In this document: piece by piece, positions 8,229 to 15,135 of the stretch
Layout of the letters: the number at the start of each line of letters is the position of its first letter
Numbering within the stretch: position 1 is the stretch's first letter
Source of the DNA: an uncultured Lachnospiraceae bacterium
Lineage (GTDB): Bacteria > Bacillota_A > Clostridia > Lachnospirales > Lachnospiraceae
Length of the DNA stretch: 17,420 nt
NCBI GenBank assembly: GCA_949957035.1
Contig: CATLIP010000011.1
Location: forward strand, 1 to 17,420
Reading direction: 5' to 3'
Program-made: the position numbers and the translations under genes
The notes under the pieces: generated by a model
The model's input: only the letters and a program-made list of their open reading frames with translations
Told to the model about the DNA's origin: nothing
Databases searched by the model: none

Positions 8229-8995
8229 GGACGGCATCAGATATGAAGATTACCATTGGGCATCTCTACCCGGATTTGCTGAACCTGTACGGAGACCGGG
8301 GAAATGTGGCGTGTATGATGAAACGGTGTCTCTGGCGGGGAATCCAGGCGGAGACCATCGAGTTCAATACCGGAGATTCGATAGATTTCGGGAAACTTGA
8401 CATCGTACTCTTAGGAGGAGGTTCTGACAGGGAGCAGATGATTGTCTGCCAGAATTTAAAGAGGATACGTGAGGCGTTCCGGGACTATGTAGAAAATAAC
8501 GGCGTCGTGATTGCAGTCTGCGGCGGTTATCAGCTTCTCGGGAAATATTATCAGACAGACGCCGGAAGAATAGAAGGACTTTCCCTGCTTGATATCTACA
8601 CAGAGCAGGGGGAGGGGCGGATGATTGGGAATATTATCCTTAGGAGCGAGCTGTCCGATATCCCGGTAGTGGGATTCGAGAACCATGGGGGACGAACCTA
8701 TATTAACGGCTGCCGTCCTTTCGGGAGAGTCTTGTACGGCGGGGGCAACGACGGAAAAAGCGGTTTCGAGGGGGTTGTCTATAAAAATGTAATCGGAACC
8801 TACCTCCACGGGCCCCTTCTTCCGAAAAATTCCCGGATATGCGACTGGCTGATTGAAAAGGCGCTCAGGAGAAAATATGGCCCGGTCAGGCTTACGGAAT
8901 TGGATGACAGGCTGGAGAGGCTGGCGAACGCTTATATCTGCCGGAGATTCCTAAAAAAGAAACTGGCTAGGGCGAACATAATGACCGAAAATTAA
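8225..8995 (+). CDS. gatD: Lipid II isoglutaminyl synthase, glutamine amidotransferase subunit GatD
   Basis: GatD hydrolyses glutamine and channels ammonia to MurT for amidation of lipid II at D-Glu. The protein is a class I (triad-type) glutaminase fold of 256 residues. The nucleophile C99 lies in VVIAVCGGYQLLG and the catalytic histidine H195 in IGTYLHGPLLPKN. The N-terminus ITIGHLYPDLLNLYGDRGN is the typical GatD/CobQ-like opening. I start at ATG 8225 because GGGGAGGG at 8211-8218 sits at the right distance and the ATG overlaps the murT stop; an in-frame ATG at 8207 lies before that site. Downstream, the stop is followed after four bases by the 3' end of a tRNA gene on the other strand. 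Confidence 0.96.
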   Translation: MRTASDMKITIGHLYPDLLNLYGDRGNVACMMKRCLWRGIQAETIEFNTGDSIDFGKLDIVLLGGGSDREQMIVCQNLKRIREAFRDYVENNGVVIAVCGGYQLLGKYYQTDAGRIEGLSLLDIYTEQGEGRMIGNIILRSELSDIPVVGFENHGGRTYINGCRPFGRVLYGGGNDGKSGFEGVVYKNVIGTYLHGPLLPKNSRICDWLIEKALRRKYGPVRLTELDDRLERLANAYICRRFLKKKLARANIMTEN

Positions 8996-8999
8996 AAAA

Positions 9000-9085
9000 C
9001 GCAGCGGGAGGGATTTGAACCCCCGGAGCCTTGCGGCTCTTCTGCTTTCGAGGCAGATGCCATCAGCCAACTCGACCACCGCTGC
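9000..9085 (-). tRNA. tRNA-Ser (anticodon CGA)
   Basis: The minus-strand sequence folds as a class II tRNA. The seven-base acceptor stem is GCAGCGG with CCGCTGC, and the discriminator is G at 9000, as expected for serine. The anticodon stem TCTGC/GCAGA closes loop CTCGAAA, giving anticodon CGA for codon UCG. The long variable arm is GAGCC-GCAA-GGCTC, and the T arm reads GGGGGTTCAAATCCCTC. CCA is not encoded; the discriminator is followed by six T, which may serve as the transcript end. It lies head-on to gatD, whose stop is four bases away. Confidence 0.97.
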
Positions 9086-9094
9086 ATATCTGAC

Positions 9095-9100
9095 ATTATA
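9095..9100 (-). promoter_or_regulatory. -10 box of the tRNA-Ser gene
   Basis: A perfect TATAAT on the minus strand lies ten bases before the tRNA 5' end, so transcription would start about three bases ahead of the mature end. No good TTGACA is found 17 bases upstream; the stretch there reads TTCCCTC. Confidence 0.6.
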
Positions 9101-9181
9101 ACACAACTACCTACTGTGAGGGAATACCCAAATTAAAATTTTTTACAGAACGAACATCTGATAGTTTGGAAGCAAGAAAGG

Positions 9182-9208
9182 AGACCTGTGCGTATGCACA
9201 GGTCTTTT
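9182..9208 (+). terminator. Stem-loop terminator, probably of the murT-gatD transcript
   Basis: AGACCTGTGC (9182-9191) pairs perfectly with GCACAGGTCT (9196-9205) around a GTAT loop and runs into TTTT. It is the first terminator-like structure after gatD on the plus strand, so the gatD transcript would have to read across the tRNA in antisense to reach it. The T-tract is short. It could instead end a small RNA starting after 9100. Confidence 0.55.
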
Positions 9209-9465
9209 GGAGGGGGATGAAAAAATCTATCTAAATTTTAACTTATTGTTAGTCGAAGCCCGGTAATCATACCTTACTCGAATATGTAATGTGAAGTACG
9301 ACTACCGTCTTCTTTTATGTGATGAATTTATTATATAAAACAATTGTGACACAAGTATGTCAAAAACTGGAAATGTTTATAAAATTTCTTAAGAAAAACA
9401 TAAGACGACCTAAAAATTTCAGGTTTTACCGGTTAATGTATAGTTAATGTATAGACGAAAACAGG

Positions 9466-9494
9466 TTGACGGGGGACAAATAGATTGGTAAAGT
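9466..9494 (+). promoter_or_regulatory. Promoter of the AraC-family regulator gene
   Basis: TTGACG (9466-9471) and TAAAGT (9489-9494) are separated by 17 bases, giving a start near 9501 and a leader of about 70 bases. The tandem repeat TTAATGTATAG x2 ends 11 bases before the -35, a suitable place for an activator or autoregulator. The AAAAGG ribosome binding site is at 9555-9560. Confidence 0.6.
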
Positions 9495-9570
9495 AAATAT
9501 AGAGTTTGAAATTAAGGTAAGTGAAAATCTGCTGTATAAATTTTTGAGATACTAAAAAGGATAACATGCT

Positions 9571-10509
9571 ATGTCTAAGAAGAGAAAACCAAAGATAGAC
9601 TTTCGGTATTACAAGATGCCGGAGGGCAGTCCAATCCTTGCGCTTCTGGGACAAAAATGGGTACAGTCCTACGGGCGGGACGTTGATTATCTGCATTTTC
9701 ATAACTATTTGGAGATTGGGTATTGCTACGAGGGAGAAGGGACACTTACGCTGGGAGAGAGGGACTACCGATATAACGGAGGAGAGGTGTCGATTATTCC
9801 CAAAAATTACCCACATACAACGAACAGTGACCCGGGGACGATTAGTAAATGGGAGTATCTGTTTGTAGATGTGGAGGGACTTCTCGAAGAGCTGTACCAA
9901 AAAGGCGGCAACATAAAACGTATGAAGTATCTGCTTCACAGAATCAACTCGCAGGCAATCTTTCGGGCAATCGAAGAGGCCCCGGGGATTGCGAAGATGA
10001 TTCGGGGAATCCTTGATATTATGCGGGATACGAAGGAGTTTTACATAGAGGAAGCAAAAGGTCTCATGGTGTCGCTTTTGGTGTGCATTGCCCGGGAGAA
10101 TCCGGATGAGAATGGACCGGTGGAGATAAGCGGAAAGATTACAATTCCCGTCTCACGGGCGCTGGACTATATTACACTCCACTATATGGAACCTTTGAAA
10201 GTAGAGGATTTGGCCAGATGGTGCCACATCAGCGAAACCCATTTCAGGAGGGTATTCTCTACATATATGCATATGGGACCACTGGAATACATCAATTTGG
10301 TACGGGTACAGACAGCATGTAATTATTTGAAGAATACAGATGAATCTATGGCAGACATTGCGGGGAAATGCGGTTTTACAACGCTGTCAACCTTTAACAG
10401 GAATTTTAAACAGGTTACGGGCGTATCGCCAAGCGAATGGCGGAAACGGCCGGAAAATTATGAACAGCAATTGCTGAAATACTGGATTCATTCGGAGGAA
10501 GGGTGGTAG
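9571..10509 (+). CDS. AraC-family transcriptional regulator with N-terminal cupin sensor domain
   Basis: A 312-residue one-component regulator. Residues about 36-85 form a cupin-like effector domain (YLHFHNYLEIGYCYEGEGTL, then GGEVSIIPKNYPHTT) of the kind that binds sugars. The C-terminal AraC DNA-binding domain carries two helix-turn-helix motifs, at about 211-231 (VEDLARWCHISETHFRRVFS) and 259-282 (SMADIAGKCGFTTLSTFNRNFK), followed by TGVSPSEWRKR. No signal peptide, so cytoplasmic. It lies tail-to-tail with the second sugar operon and is the closest complete regulator, so control of that operon is plausible but not shown. Its own promoter and terminator make it a single-gene unit. Start ATG 9571 has AAAAGG at 9555-9560. 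Confidence 0.93.
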   Translation: MSKKRKPKIDFRYYKMPEGSPILALLGQKWVQSYGRDVDYLHFHNYLEIGYCYEGEGTLTLGERDYRYNGGEVSIIPKNYPHTTNSDPGTISKWEYLFVDVEGLLEELYQKGGNIKRMKYLLHRINSQAIFRAIEEAPGIAKMIRGILDIMRDTKEFYIEEAKGLMVSLLVCIARENPDENGPVEISGKITIPVSRALDYITLHYMEPLKVEDLARWCHISETHFRRVFSTYMHMGPLEYINLVRVQTACNYLKNTDESMADIAGKCGFTTLSTFNRNFKQVTGVSPSEWRKRPENYEQQLLKYWIHSEEGW

Positions 10510-10556
10510 CAGGTCAGGCGCACCTTTTAGAGGGCGGGAAGATGATTTAGACACAG

Positions 10557-10608
10557 AATCCTCAGTGTGAGGGGGAAAACCACATTCCCTCTCACACTGA
10601 GGATTTTT
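10557..10608 (+). terminator. Strong stem-loop terminator of the AraC gene, possibly bidirectional
   Basis: A 21-bp stem (10557-10577 with 10585-10605, one G-T wobble) closes a seven-base loop AACCACA; bases 10604-10608 form a T5 tract overlapping the stem end. On the minus strand the same stem lies just after the acetyltransferase stop at 10618, but is followed by only a weak T-tract, so it serves the AraC transcript best and may also end the operon coming from the right. Confidence 0.86.
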
Positions 10609-10617
10609 CTAACCGCA

Positions 10618-11121
10618 CTATCGAATTTCAAGAGTCAGTATATAATCATCCATTACAAACCCGTTCCCAATATCTGCTGTCTGCTCGTCTGTAATTACGA
10701 ATCCCAGATGGTCATACACAGCCAGCGTATTTTCATTGTGCTTGTTGCAGGTCAGCCAAATTTTCTTAAGTCCCCGCTCCTTACACAACTCAATCAGAAA
10801 ATTAAGAGCTTGTGTTGCAAGATGCTGTCCGCGGCAGTCTTTCTTTATGTACAGCTTGCTTAAAAACAGAGAATCCGTCTCCGGATGAATACCCATATAA
10901 CCGGCTAAGGTGTGTGAGCTGAATAACTGGTAGTATTCGTAACCCTCCCGCTCGATTTGTTCCCGGAGGGCAGGATAAGACTGAAACTTGTCTACCATGT
11001 AATTCACCTGCGCCTCTCCGATGATAGGAGTAAAGTGCTGGCTCCAGATTTCTTCCGCCAGATTGGCAATTTCGTGGATTTCAGAGTCGGATTTCGCCGG
11101 AATTATGTCTGCTGTATTCAT
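10618..11121 (-). CDS. GNAT-family N-acetyltransferase
   Basis: A 167-residue cytoplasmic acetyltransferase that would transfer acetyl from acetyl-CoA to an amine. The acetyl-CoA-binding motif is CRGQHLATQALNFL (about 96-109) after the strand LFLSKLYIKKD, and the second signature NTLAVYDHLGF is at 131-141. I place the start at ATG 11121 because AAAGGAGG lies eight bases upstream; a longer in-frame start at 11151 has no ribosome binding site. Only 42 bases separate it from the zinc-ribbon gene, with no terminator between, so it is probably the last gene of the sugar operon. The substrate is unknown: a protein N-terminus, an amino sugar or a small amine are all possible. If operon membership matters, an amino sugar fits best, but that is inference. 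Confidence 0.85.
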   Translation of the reverse strand: MNTADIIPAKSDSEIHEIANLAEEIWSQHFTPIIGEAQVNYMVDKFQSYPALREQIEREGYEYYQLFSSHTLAGYMGIHPETDSLFLSKLYIKKDCRGQHLATQALNFLIELCKERGLKKIWLTCNKHNENTLAVYDHLGFVITDEQTADIGNGFVMDDYILTLEIR

Positions 11122-11163
11122 GTTGGGCCTCCTTTTGTAATTGTTTAGCATCAGGCTTGTCTT

Positions 11164-11382
11164 TTAATCAAAATCAAACTTTGTATATCTGGTATTCATC
11201 GCCCCATACCGCGTCCTGACCATCTCATTCTTCGCCAGCACATCCTCTTCGGTTCCCGTATACTGGCATCTGATACAGTAATACTCTTTCTTATCCTTAT
11301 CATAAAACATATCAATATCCAGATCCCGCATAAAGCAGGAAGGACATCTATAATTTAATCTGCCTTTTCCAGATTGAGCCAT
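11164..11382 (-). CDS. Small zinc-ribbon protein of unknown function
   Basis: A 72-residue protein with one predicted zinc ribbon: CPSC at about residues 13-16 and CIRC at 37-40, separated by an acidic DIDMFYDKDKKEYY stretch. After it comes a charged tail ending in MNTRYTKFDFD. AAGGAG lies about 11 bases before ATG 11382. The first 28 bases overlap the end of the hydrolase-like gene in another frame, so the two are translationally coupled. No membrane segment or signal. The fold resembles zinc ribbons of transcription or RNA-binding proteins, but there is no other recognisable domain and I do not assign a function. A 72-residue frame with two Cys pairs and a proper ribosome binding site is unlikely to be chance. 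Confidence 0.75.
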   Translation of the reverse strand: MAQSGKGRLNYRCPSCFMRDLDIDMFYDKDKKEYYCIRCQYTGTEEDVLAKNEMVRTRYGAMNTRYTKFDFD

Positions 11383-13187
11383 GTCGCAAACATCTCCTTA
11401 TCCCTTATTTTTTTCTTATATCCGAATGTGAACATGGGAGAGAACGCATATCCTTCCCGGATATACCCTTCCGCCTCCGAAGAAGCCGTCATAGAAACCT
11501 TGGTCTCAATCGCCGGAACCACGGCAGAAACAGCCGACGCGCCTTTAAGACTCTCTTCACGGCAGCGATACTCATATACGATTTCCTTCGGCTCACTTCC
11601 TTCACAGGTAAGCGTAATCCCCGTCATATCCTCCGGATATTCCGTCGTCCCATAACAAGCCACCAGATACTCGTTCAGCTCGACTTCGGCAGACGGATCA
11701 CTCATCTCAAGGACAGAACGTTCAATTTTAATCGAACCGCTTCCCTCCTCAAAATATTCCTTCGTCTGCAGCGTCAGGGACAGCCCGGCAAATTCAATCG
11801 TCACAGGGTCAAGGGTTAGGATTCTGCTCGTCCCCTCCTGAGAAAAATGCGCCTTCGTACGGCACAGGCACAGATCCACTTCCTCACCCTGGTAACTGAG
11901 CTTCGCACTGCGGATCGTCCCTTCCCCCGCATAATGGGTAAAATATCCTGCCCGGTATTTCTCCTGAATCAAGAAGGGATAGGAGGCGTCCTGTACATGC
12001 TTCGTCCCAATGCCGACCTGCCACTTAAGTTTCGCTGCATAGGGGCGCAGATCAAAAATGGCGCCGCCCTGGTCCATGCTGACCCCGGCCCTCATATAGG
12101 GATCGGTATACCAGAACACCTGCTTGTCAGAACCATAGAGAATATCCCGCCACAGTGCGCATTCCGGCTCCTTGTAGGTCTTCTTCTGGCGGTAGTAGTC
12201 TGCAAATTCAGACATGGTCATATCGATGAGCTTTCCCTCTTTCTTCAAATCGCCGTAATATTTACATCCATCTGAATAGGATTTCAGCAGCAGCTCATAG
12301 GGAGCCTCCCAACGCCCCATCTTATTCATCCATCCGGGCCCGACGAACATCATCTTGTAAGCATATCCATTATTATATTTTTCCTGCGCACGGTACTGGT
12401 CGATAAGATTATAGAGGTAAGGAAATTCCCAAGTCTTGGTATCGTATATCATCCCCCTGAGCACATTCTGAGGATGAGTGCCGAAGTTAGAGCCATTCCC
12501 GTCGTAACATGCCAGCAGATCCCTTGACAGATGGGGGATAGCCACAATTCCGCTGTCCTCAGATTCATCCGCTGCCGGTGCATGGGTATTCTGCTTAGAG
12601 GGAATCCAAGGCGCCCACGGACCGCCGTCGAACAGCGTATACCATGAGTTGTTGCAGGTGTGGTAGGCTTTGGGGCCTTCCTCCCAACACGTAGCAATGG
12701 CACATTTTACGGAAGGATAAGTCTCCTTGATATAATTTGTCAGGTCCGCGTCCATATAGTAGGATCCGGTAGATTCCGGGTAAAATCCAAAAATATCGTG
12801 GAATTTGCCAAACACATCATCTACAATTCGTTTCTTGTCCTCCATGGAGAACATCCAGATGCAGAAATCCTTCGTCTTATATTTTTCTCGAAATTCCTCA
12901 CAGGGAAGTCCAAGAAGGGAGAGAGCGATTTCATCTCCGTATACTTCATGGTCGTTCTTCGCAATTGCCACTGCTTCTTCGTTAAACAGGGCGGCGTAGG
13001 TCATATGGATTGTGACCTTCAACCCATTCTCATGGGCAAGCCTCTGCTGGGTCTTGAAAATATCCAGAGATTCTGTCAGAAGTTTTTTGTCTCCGATATC
13101 CTCCTCTTTGCCGTGTCCCGTGACGGTCGCGGAATACTCCGGGACCATCTCGGGACGATGGATTACATTCAGAATAAATTCACTCAT
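11355..13187 (-). CDS. Glycoside hydrolase/deacetylase-like protein of the sugar operon
   Basis: A 610-residue protein without signal peptide, so it should act in the cytoplasm on imported substrate. The N-terminal half looks like a (beta/alpha) barrel of the glycoside hydrolase/deacetylase superfamily: GLKVTIHMTYAALFNEE (55-71), NDHEVYGDEIALSLLG (78-93), then FGKFHDIFGFYPESTGSYYMDADLTNYI and VKCAIATCWEEG (126-171). NDHEVYGDEIAL resembles the GHEIG region of deacetylase-like barrels. From about residue 400 the protein is mostly beta strand. From memory it resembles DUF3863/DUF3864 proteins known from Bacteroidetes structures; I could not test this. ATG 13187 has AGGAGA eight bases upstream. 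It follows the two permease genes and overlaps the zinc-ribbon gene. Processing of the transported oligosaccharide is the natural reading; the reaction is unknown. Confidence 0.7.
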   Translation of the reverse strand: MSEFILNVIHRPEMVPEYSATVTGHGKEEDIGDKKLLTESLDIFKTQQRLAHENGLKVTIHMTYAALFNEEAVAIAKNDHEVYGDEIALSLLGLPCEEFREKYKTKDFCIWMFSMEDKKRIVDDVFGKFHDIFGFYPESTGSYYMDADLTNYIKETYPSVKCAIATCWEEGPKAYHTCNNSWYTLFDGGPWAPWIPSKQNTHAPAADESEDSGIVAIPHLSRDLLACYDGNGSNFGTHPQNVLRGMIYDTKTWEFPYLYNLIDQYRAQEKYNNGYAYKMMFVGPGWMNKMGRWEAPYELLLKSYSDGCKYYGDLKKEGKLIDMTMSEFADYYRQKKTYKEPECALWRDILYGSDKQVFWYTDPYMRAGVSMDQGGAIFDLRPYAAKLKWQVGIGTKHVQDASYPFLIQEKYRAGYFTHYAGEGTIRSAKLSYQGEEVDLCLCRTKAHFSQEGTSRILTLDPVTIEFAGLSLTLQTKEYFEEGSGSIKIERSVLEMSDPSAEVELNEYLVACYGTTEYPEDMTGITLTCEGSEPKEIVYEYRCREESLKGASAVSAVVPAIETKVSMTASSEAEGYIREGYAFSPMFTFGYKKKIRDKEMFATWLNLEKAD

Positions 13188-13215
13188 TTTTCAATCTCCT
13201 ATTATATAATAATAT

Positions 13216-13256
13216 GTCCGGCATGTACACCGCTTTTATGGGAGAACATACCGGAC
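13216..13256 (-). repeat. Inverted repeat between malG-like and hydrolase genes
   Basis: GTCCGGCATGT (13216-13226) pairs with ACATACCGGAC (13246-13256): 11 bp with one G-U wobble, and a 19-base loop. It sits in the 127-base gap of the operon. On the minus strand it is followed by an AT-rich run and then the hydrolase ribosome binding site. It could be an RNA processing or stabilising hairpin, a partial terminator, or a DNA operator for an internal promoter. Confidence 0.55.
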
Positions 13257-13314
13257 CTTTATACCCTCATTCACAGACGCTATGCTATGGAGAGGAATTT
13301 TTGTTTTTGACAGC

Positions 13315-14145
13315 TTACTTGACTGCGCCGGTGATACCTTCTGCAAACTGTTTCTGCAATACAAAGAATACGACCATTGTAGGAATGGAACAGAAAAGTA
13401 CGCCGCACATTAACATACCATAATCGGTAACATAACCTGTGATCAGATTGGCAATCAGCATCGGCATAGTAATAGAATTATTGTCCGTCATGATTACCTT
13501 CGGCCACAGATAAGCGTTCCATGCATTCATGAATGTAATAACCGCCGCCGCCGCATAGGTAGATCTCATCGTCGGGAAGAACATGCGGAAGAAAATCTGC
13601 ACTTCGTTCAGTCCGTCAATACGTGCCGCTTCAATGATGTCAATAGGAAATGCTCTTGCATTCTGCCGGAACATCATGATCATGAATGGCGTTGAGATCA
13701 TGGGAAGGATAAATCCAAGAGTACAGTTCAGAAGCCTTGCTTTCGAGAACATCTGAAACAACGGAACCATTGTTGCTACCTGCGGAACCATCATGGCAAG
13801 AAGCAGTATGGAGAATAATTTATCTTTCCATTTATCATGGTAAATCTCAAAACCGTAACCTGCTATGGAGCAGATCAGCAGACACACAATCGTTGTGACA
13901 ATCGCATACAGGAAAGAATTACCCAGCGCGCGCCACAAAGGCTGCTGAGACAATAAGTTGTTAAAATTCTCCATGAAGTGTGAACCCGGGAGAATCCGCC
14001 CTCTGGATACCTCCGTAGAAGTATTGGTCGCCGCCGCTATCATCCAGTACAGCGGAAATACTGAAACGATGGATACAATTGTAAGGAAAATATATGTAGG
14101 AATCAGTCTGCGCTGAATCATACTTTTGTTCTTTTTCTCAGTCAC
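13315..14145 (-). CDS. Carbohydrate ABC transporter permease, MalG-like (CUT1)
   Basis: Second membrane subunit of the leftward importer, about 276 residues with six hydrophobic helices. The EAA loop at about 172-195 (IEAARIDGLNEVQ then FFPTMRS) and the helix ILLLAMMVPQVATMVPLF are typical of MalG-type permeases. The start is a GTG. I prefer GTG 14145, which has GAAAGTAGGTG upstream; the frame is open to a GTG at 14154 that overlaps the AGGTG site itself. With this start it overlaps the end of the malF-like gene by eight bases (GTGACTGA), so translation is coupled. The substrate is not deducible. Confidence 0.94.
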   Translation of the reverse strand: MTEKKNKSMIQRRLIPTYIFLTIVSIVSVFPLYWMIAAATNTSTEVSRGRILPGSHFMENFNNLLSQQPLWRALGNSFLYAIVTTIVCLLICSIAGYGFEIYHDKWKDKLFSILLLAMMVPQVATMVPLFQMFSKARLLNCTLGFILPMISTPFMIMMFRQNARAFPIDIIEAARIDGLNEVQIFFRMFFPTMRSTYAAAAVITFMNAWNAYLWPKVIMTDNNSITMPMLIANLITGYVTDYGMLMCGVLFCSIPTMVVFFVLQKQFAEGITGAVK

Positions 14146-15037
14146 GTGTATCACCTACTTTCAAATTAATGAATGCCAGTACGGCTACCATAATAAAGAT
14201 TAAGAATGCCATTGCGGAAGCATATCCGAAGTTCGGCACATTGACGAAACAGGTATTGTATACATAATGGGACATGGTAATGGTGCTGTTGGCCGGTCCG
14301 CCCTTCGTCAGATTGACAGACTCATCAAACAGCTGCAGGGTACCATTGATGGACATGATAAATGTCATGATAATGGTAGGTTTCAGAAGAGGAACCGTGA
14401 TTCCCCAGAAAGTCTTCCAGCCGTTTGCACCGTCAATCTTGGCTGCTTCGTATACGGAATACTCGATGTTCTGAAGGCCGGACAGATAGAATACCATATT
14501 GTATCCCGTCCACCGCCAGATCAGGGCAATGATAATTACGGCCTTTGCGCTTGCCGAATTCCCAAGGAAGTTATACCCTGATTCGAGAATATGAAGTTTT
14601 ACAAGGATGGTGTTAATTAATCCTTCCTGTGCAAACAGAGAACGGAAGATCAATGCATAAGAAACCAATGAGGTCGCACATGGAAGAAATACACAGGTTC
14701 TGAAAAATCCTTTTAATTTCAGATCTTTATTGTTCAGAAGCTGAGCCAGCAGGATTGCCAGGATAAGCATGATTGGTACCTGGATAATCAGATATAAGAA
14801 CGTGTTGCCGATGGATTTGATGAATACCTTATCTGCAAGCATTCTCTTATAATTGCTGAAAATTGGGTCTGCAAACCGCATGTTTGCTCCGGTTCCGGTC
14901 TGCAGAGAGATAATAAATGCTCGGAACATTGGGTAAAAACTCATAACTGCAATCATGATTGTTGCAGGTGTGAGAAATGCCCAGCCCGCAGCTTTCTGCT
15001 TGGCAATTAATGTCATTCCTTTTTTCTTGGGTTCCAC
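14138..15037 (-). CDS. ABC sugar transporter permease, MalF/UgpA-like (CUT1)
   Basis: First membrane subunit of the leftward importer, 299 residues. It begins with a GTG codon supported by AAAGGGGG seven bases upstream. Helix 1 (about 18-45) is the usual AFLTPATIMIAVMSFYPMFRAF segment, five more helices follow, and the EAA loop at about 197-220 is canonical (YEAAKIDGANGW then ITVPLLKP). It is preceded by a stem-loop that separates it from the solute-binding-protein gene, and it overlaps the malG-like gene at its end. With the neighbouring lipoprotein and permease it makes a complete CUT1 importer except for the ATPase. Confidence 0.95.
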   Translation of the reverse strand: MEPKKKGMTLIAKQKAAGWAFLTPATIMIAVMSFYPMFRAFIISLQTGTGANMRFADPIFSNYKRMLADKVFIKSIGNTFLYLIIQVPIMLILAILLAQLLNNKDLKLKGFFRTCVFLPCATSLVSYALIFRSLFAQEGLINTILVKLHILESGYNFLGNSASAKAVIIIALIWRWTGYNMVFYLSGLQNIEYSVYEAAKIDGANGWKTFWGITVPLLKPTIIMTFIMSINGTLQLFDESVNLTKGGPANSTITMSHYVYNTCFVNVPNFGYASAMAFLIFIMVAVLAFINLKVGDTRD

Positions 15038-15097
15038 GAAGAAGCCCCCTTTCTGCTTGGTATCTATACCGCGGAAGGTATATTTTTAGAATATAAA

Positions 15098-15120
15098 GGG
15101 GAACTGTCAAGCAGTTCCCC
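15098..15120 (-). terminator. Intercistronic stem-loop (attenuator or processing site)
   Basis: GGGGAACTG (15098-15106) pairs perfectly with CAGTTCCCC (15112-15120) around TCAAG. On the minus strand it starts 15 bases after the binding-protein stop and is followed by TTTATATTCT, a weak T-tract. Stem-loops at this place in sugar-transport operons commonly stabilise the upstream transcript or end part of it, so that the binding protein is made in excess over the permeases. Confidence 0.75.
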
Positions 15121-15135
15121 GTATAACCGACGCTT

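Larger units (their letters stand above)
9086..9570. other. 485-base AT-rich intergenic region upstream of the AraC regulator
   Basis: This gap holds no convincing gene. Seen in it: the tRNA -10, the stem-loop at 9182-9208, a long-range inverted pair TAGTCG (9250-9255)/CGACTA (9299-9304), and the palindromes TTGTG-A-CACAA (9344-9354) and TTTCTTAAGAAA (9385-9396). There is also an exact tandem repeat TTAATGTATAG x2 (9433-9454) and the AraC promoter at 9466-9494. The palindromes and the tandem repeat are candidates for regulator binding; none matches a site I can name. A 41-codon frame at 9322-9447 has no ribosome binding site. Confidence 0.5.

Noticed and set aside
9344..9354. TTGTG-A-CACAA considered as a CRP/FNR or Rex site
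   Set aside because: Half-sites are far too close for either consensus, so no named site is claimed.
9343..9363. TTGACA on the minus strand (9363-9358) with TATAAT further on, possibly driving the tRNA or a small RNA
   Set aside because: The two boxes are about 22 bases apart, too far for a normal promoter; the tRNA has its own -10 at 9100-9095.
9322..9447. A 41-codon cationic reading frame (starts MNLLYKTIVTQ) in the gap before the AraC gene
   Set aside because: No ribosome binding site before the ATG, low-complexity AT-rich codons, and it runs into the tandem repeat; more likely chance.
12660..13310. A 216-codon plus-strand frame over the start of the hydrolase gene
   Set aside because: Antisense to a gene with clear family features and a good ribosome binding site; its own start has none.
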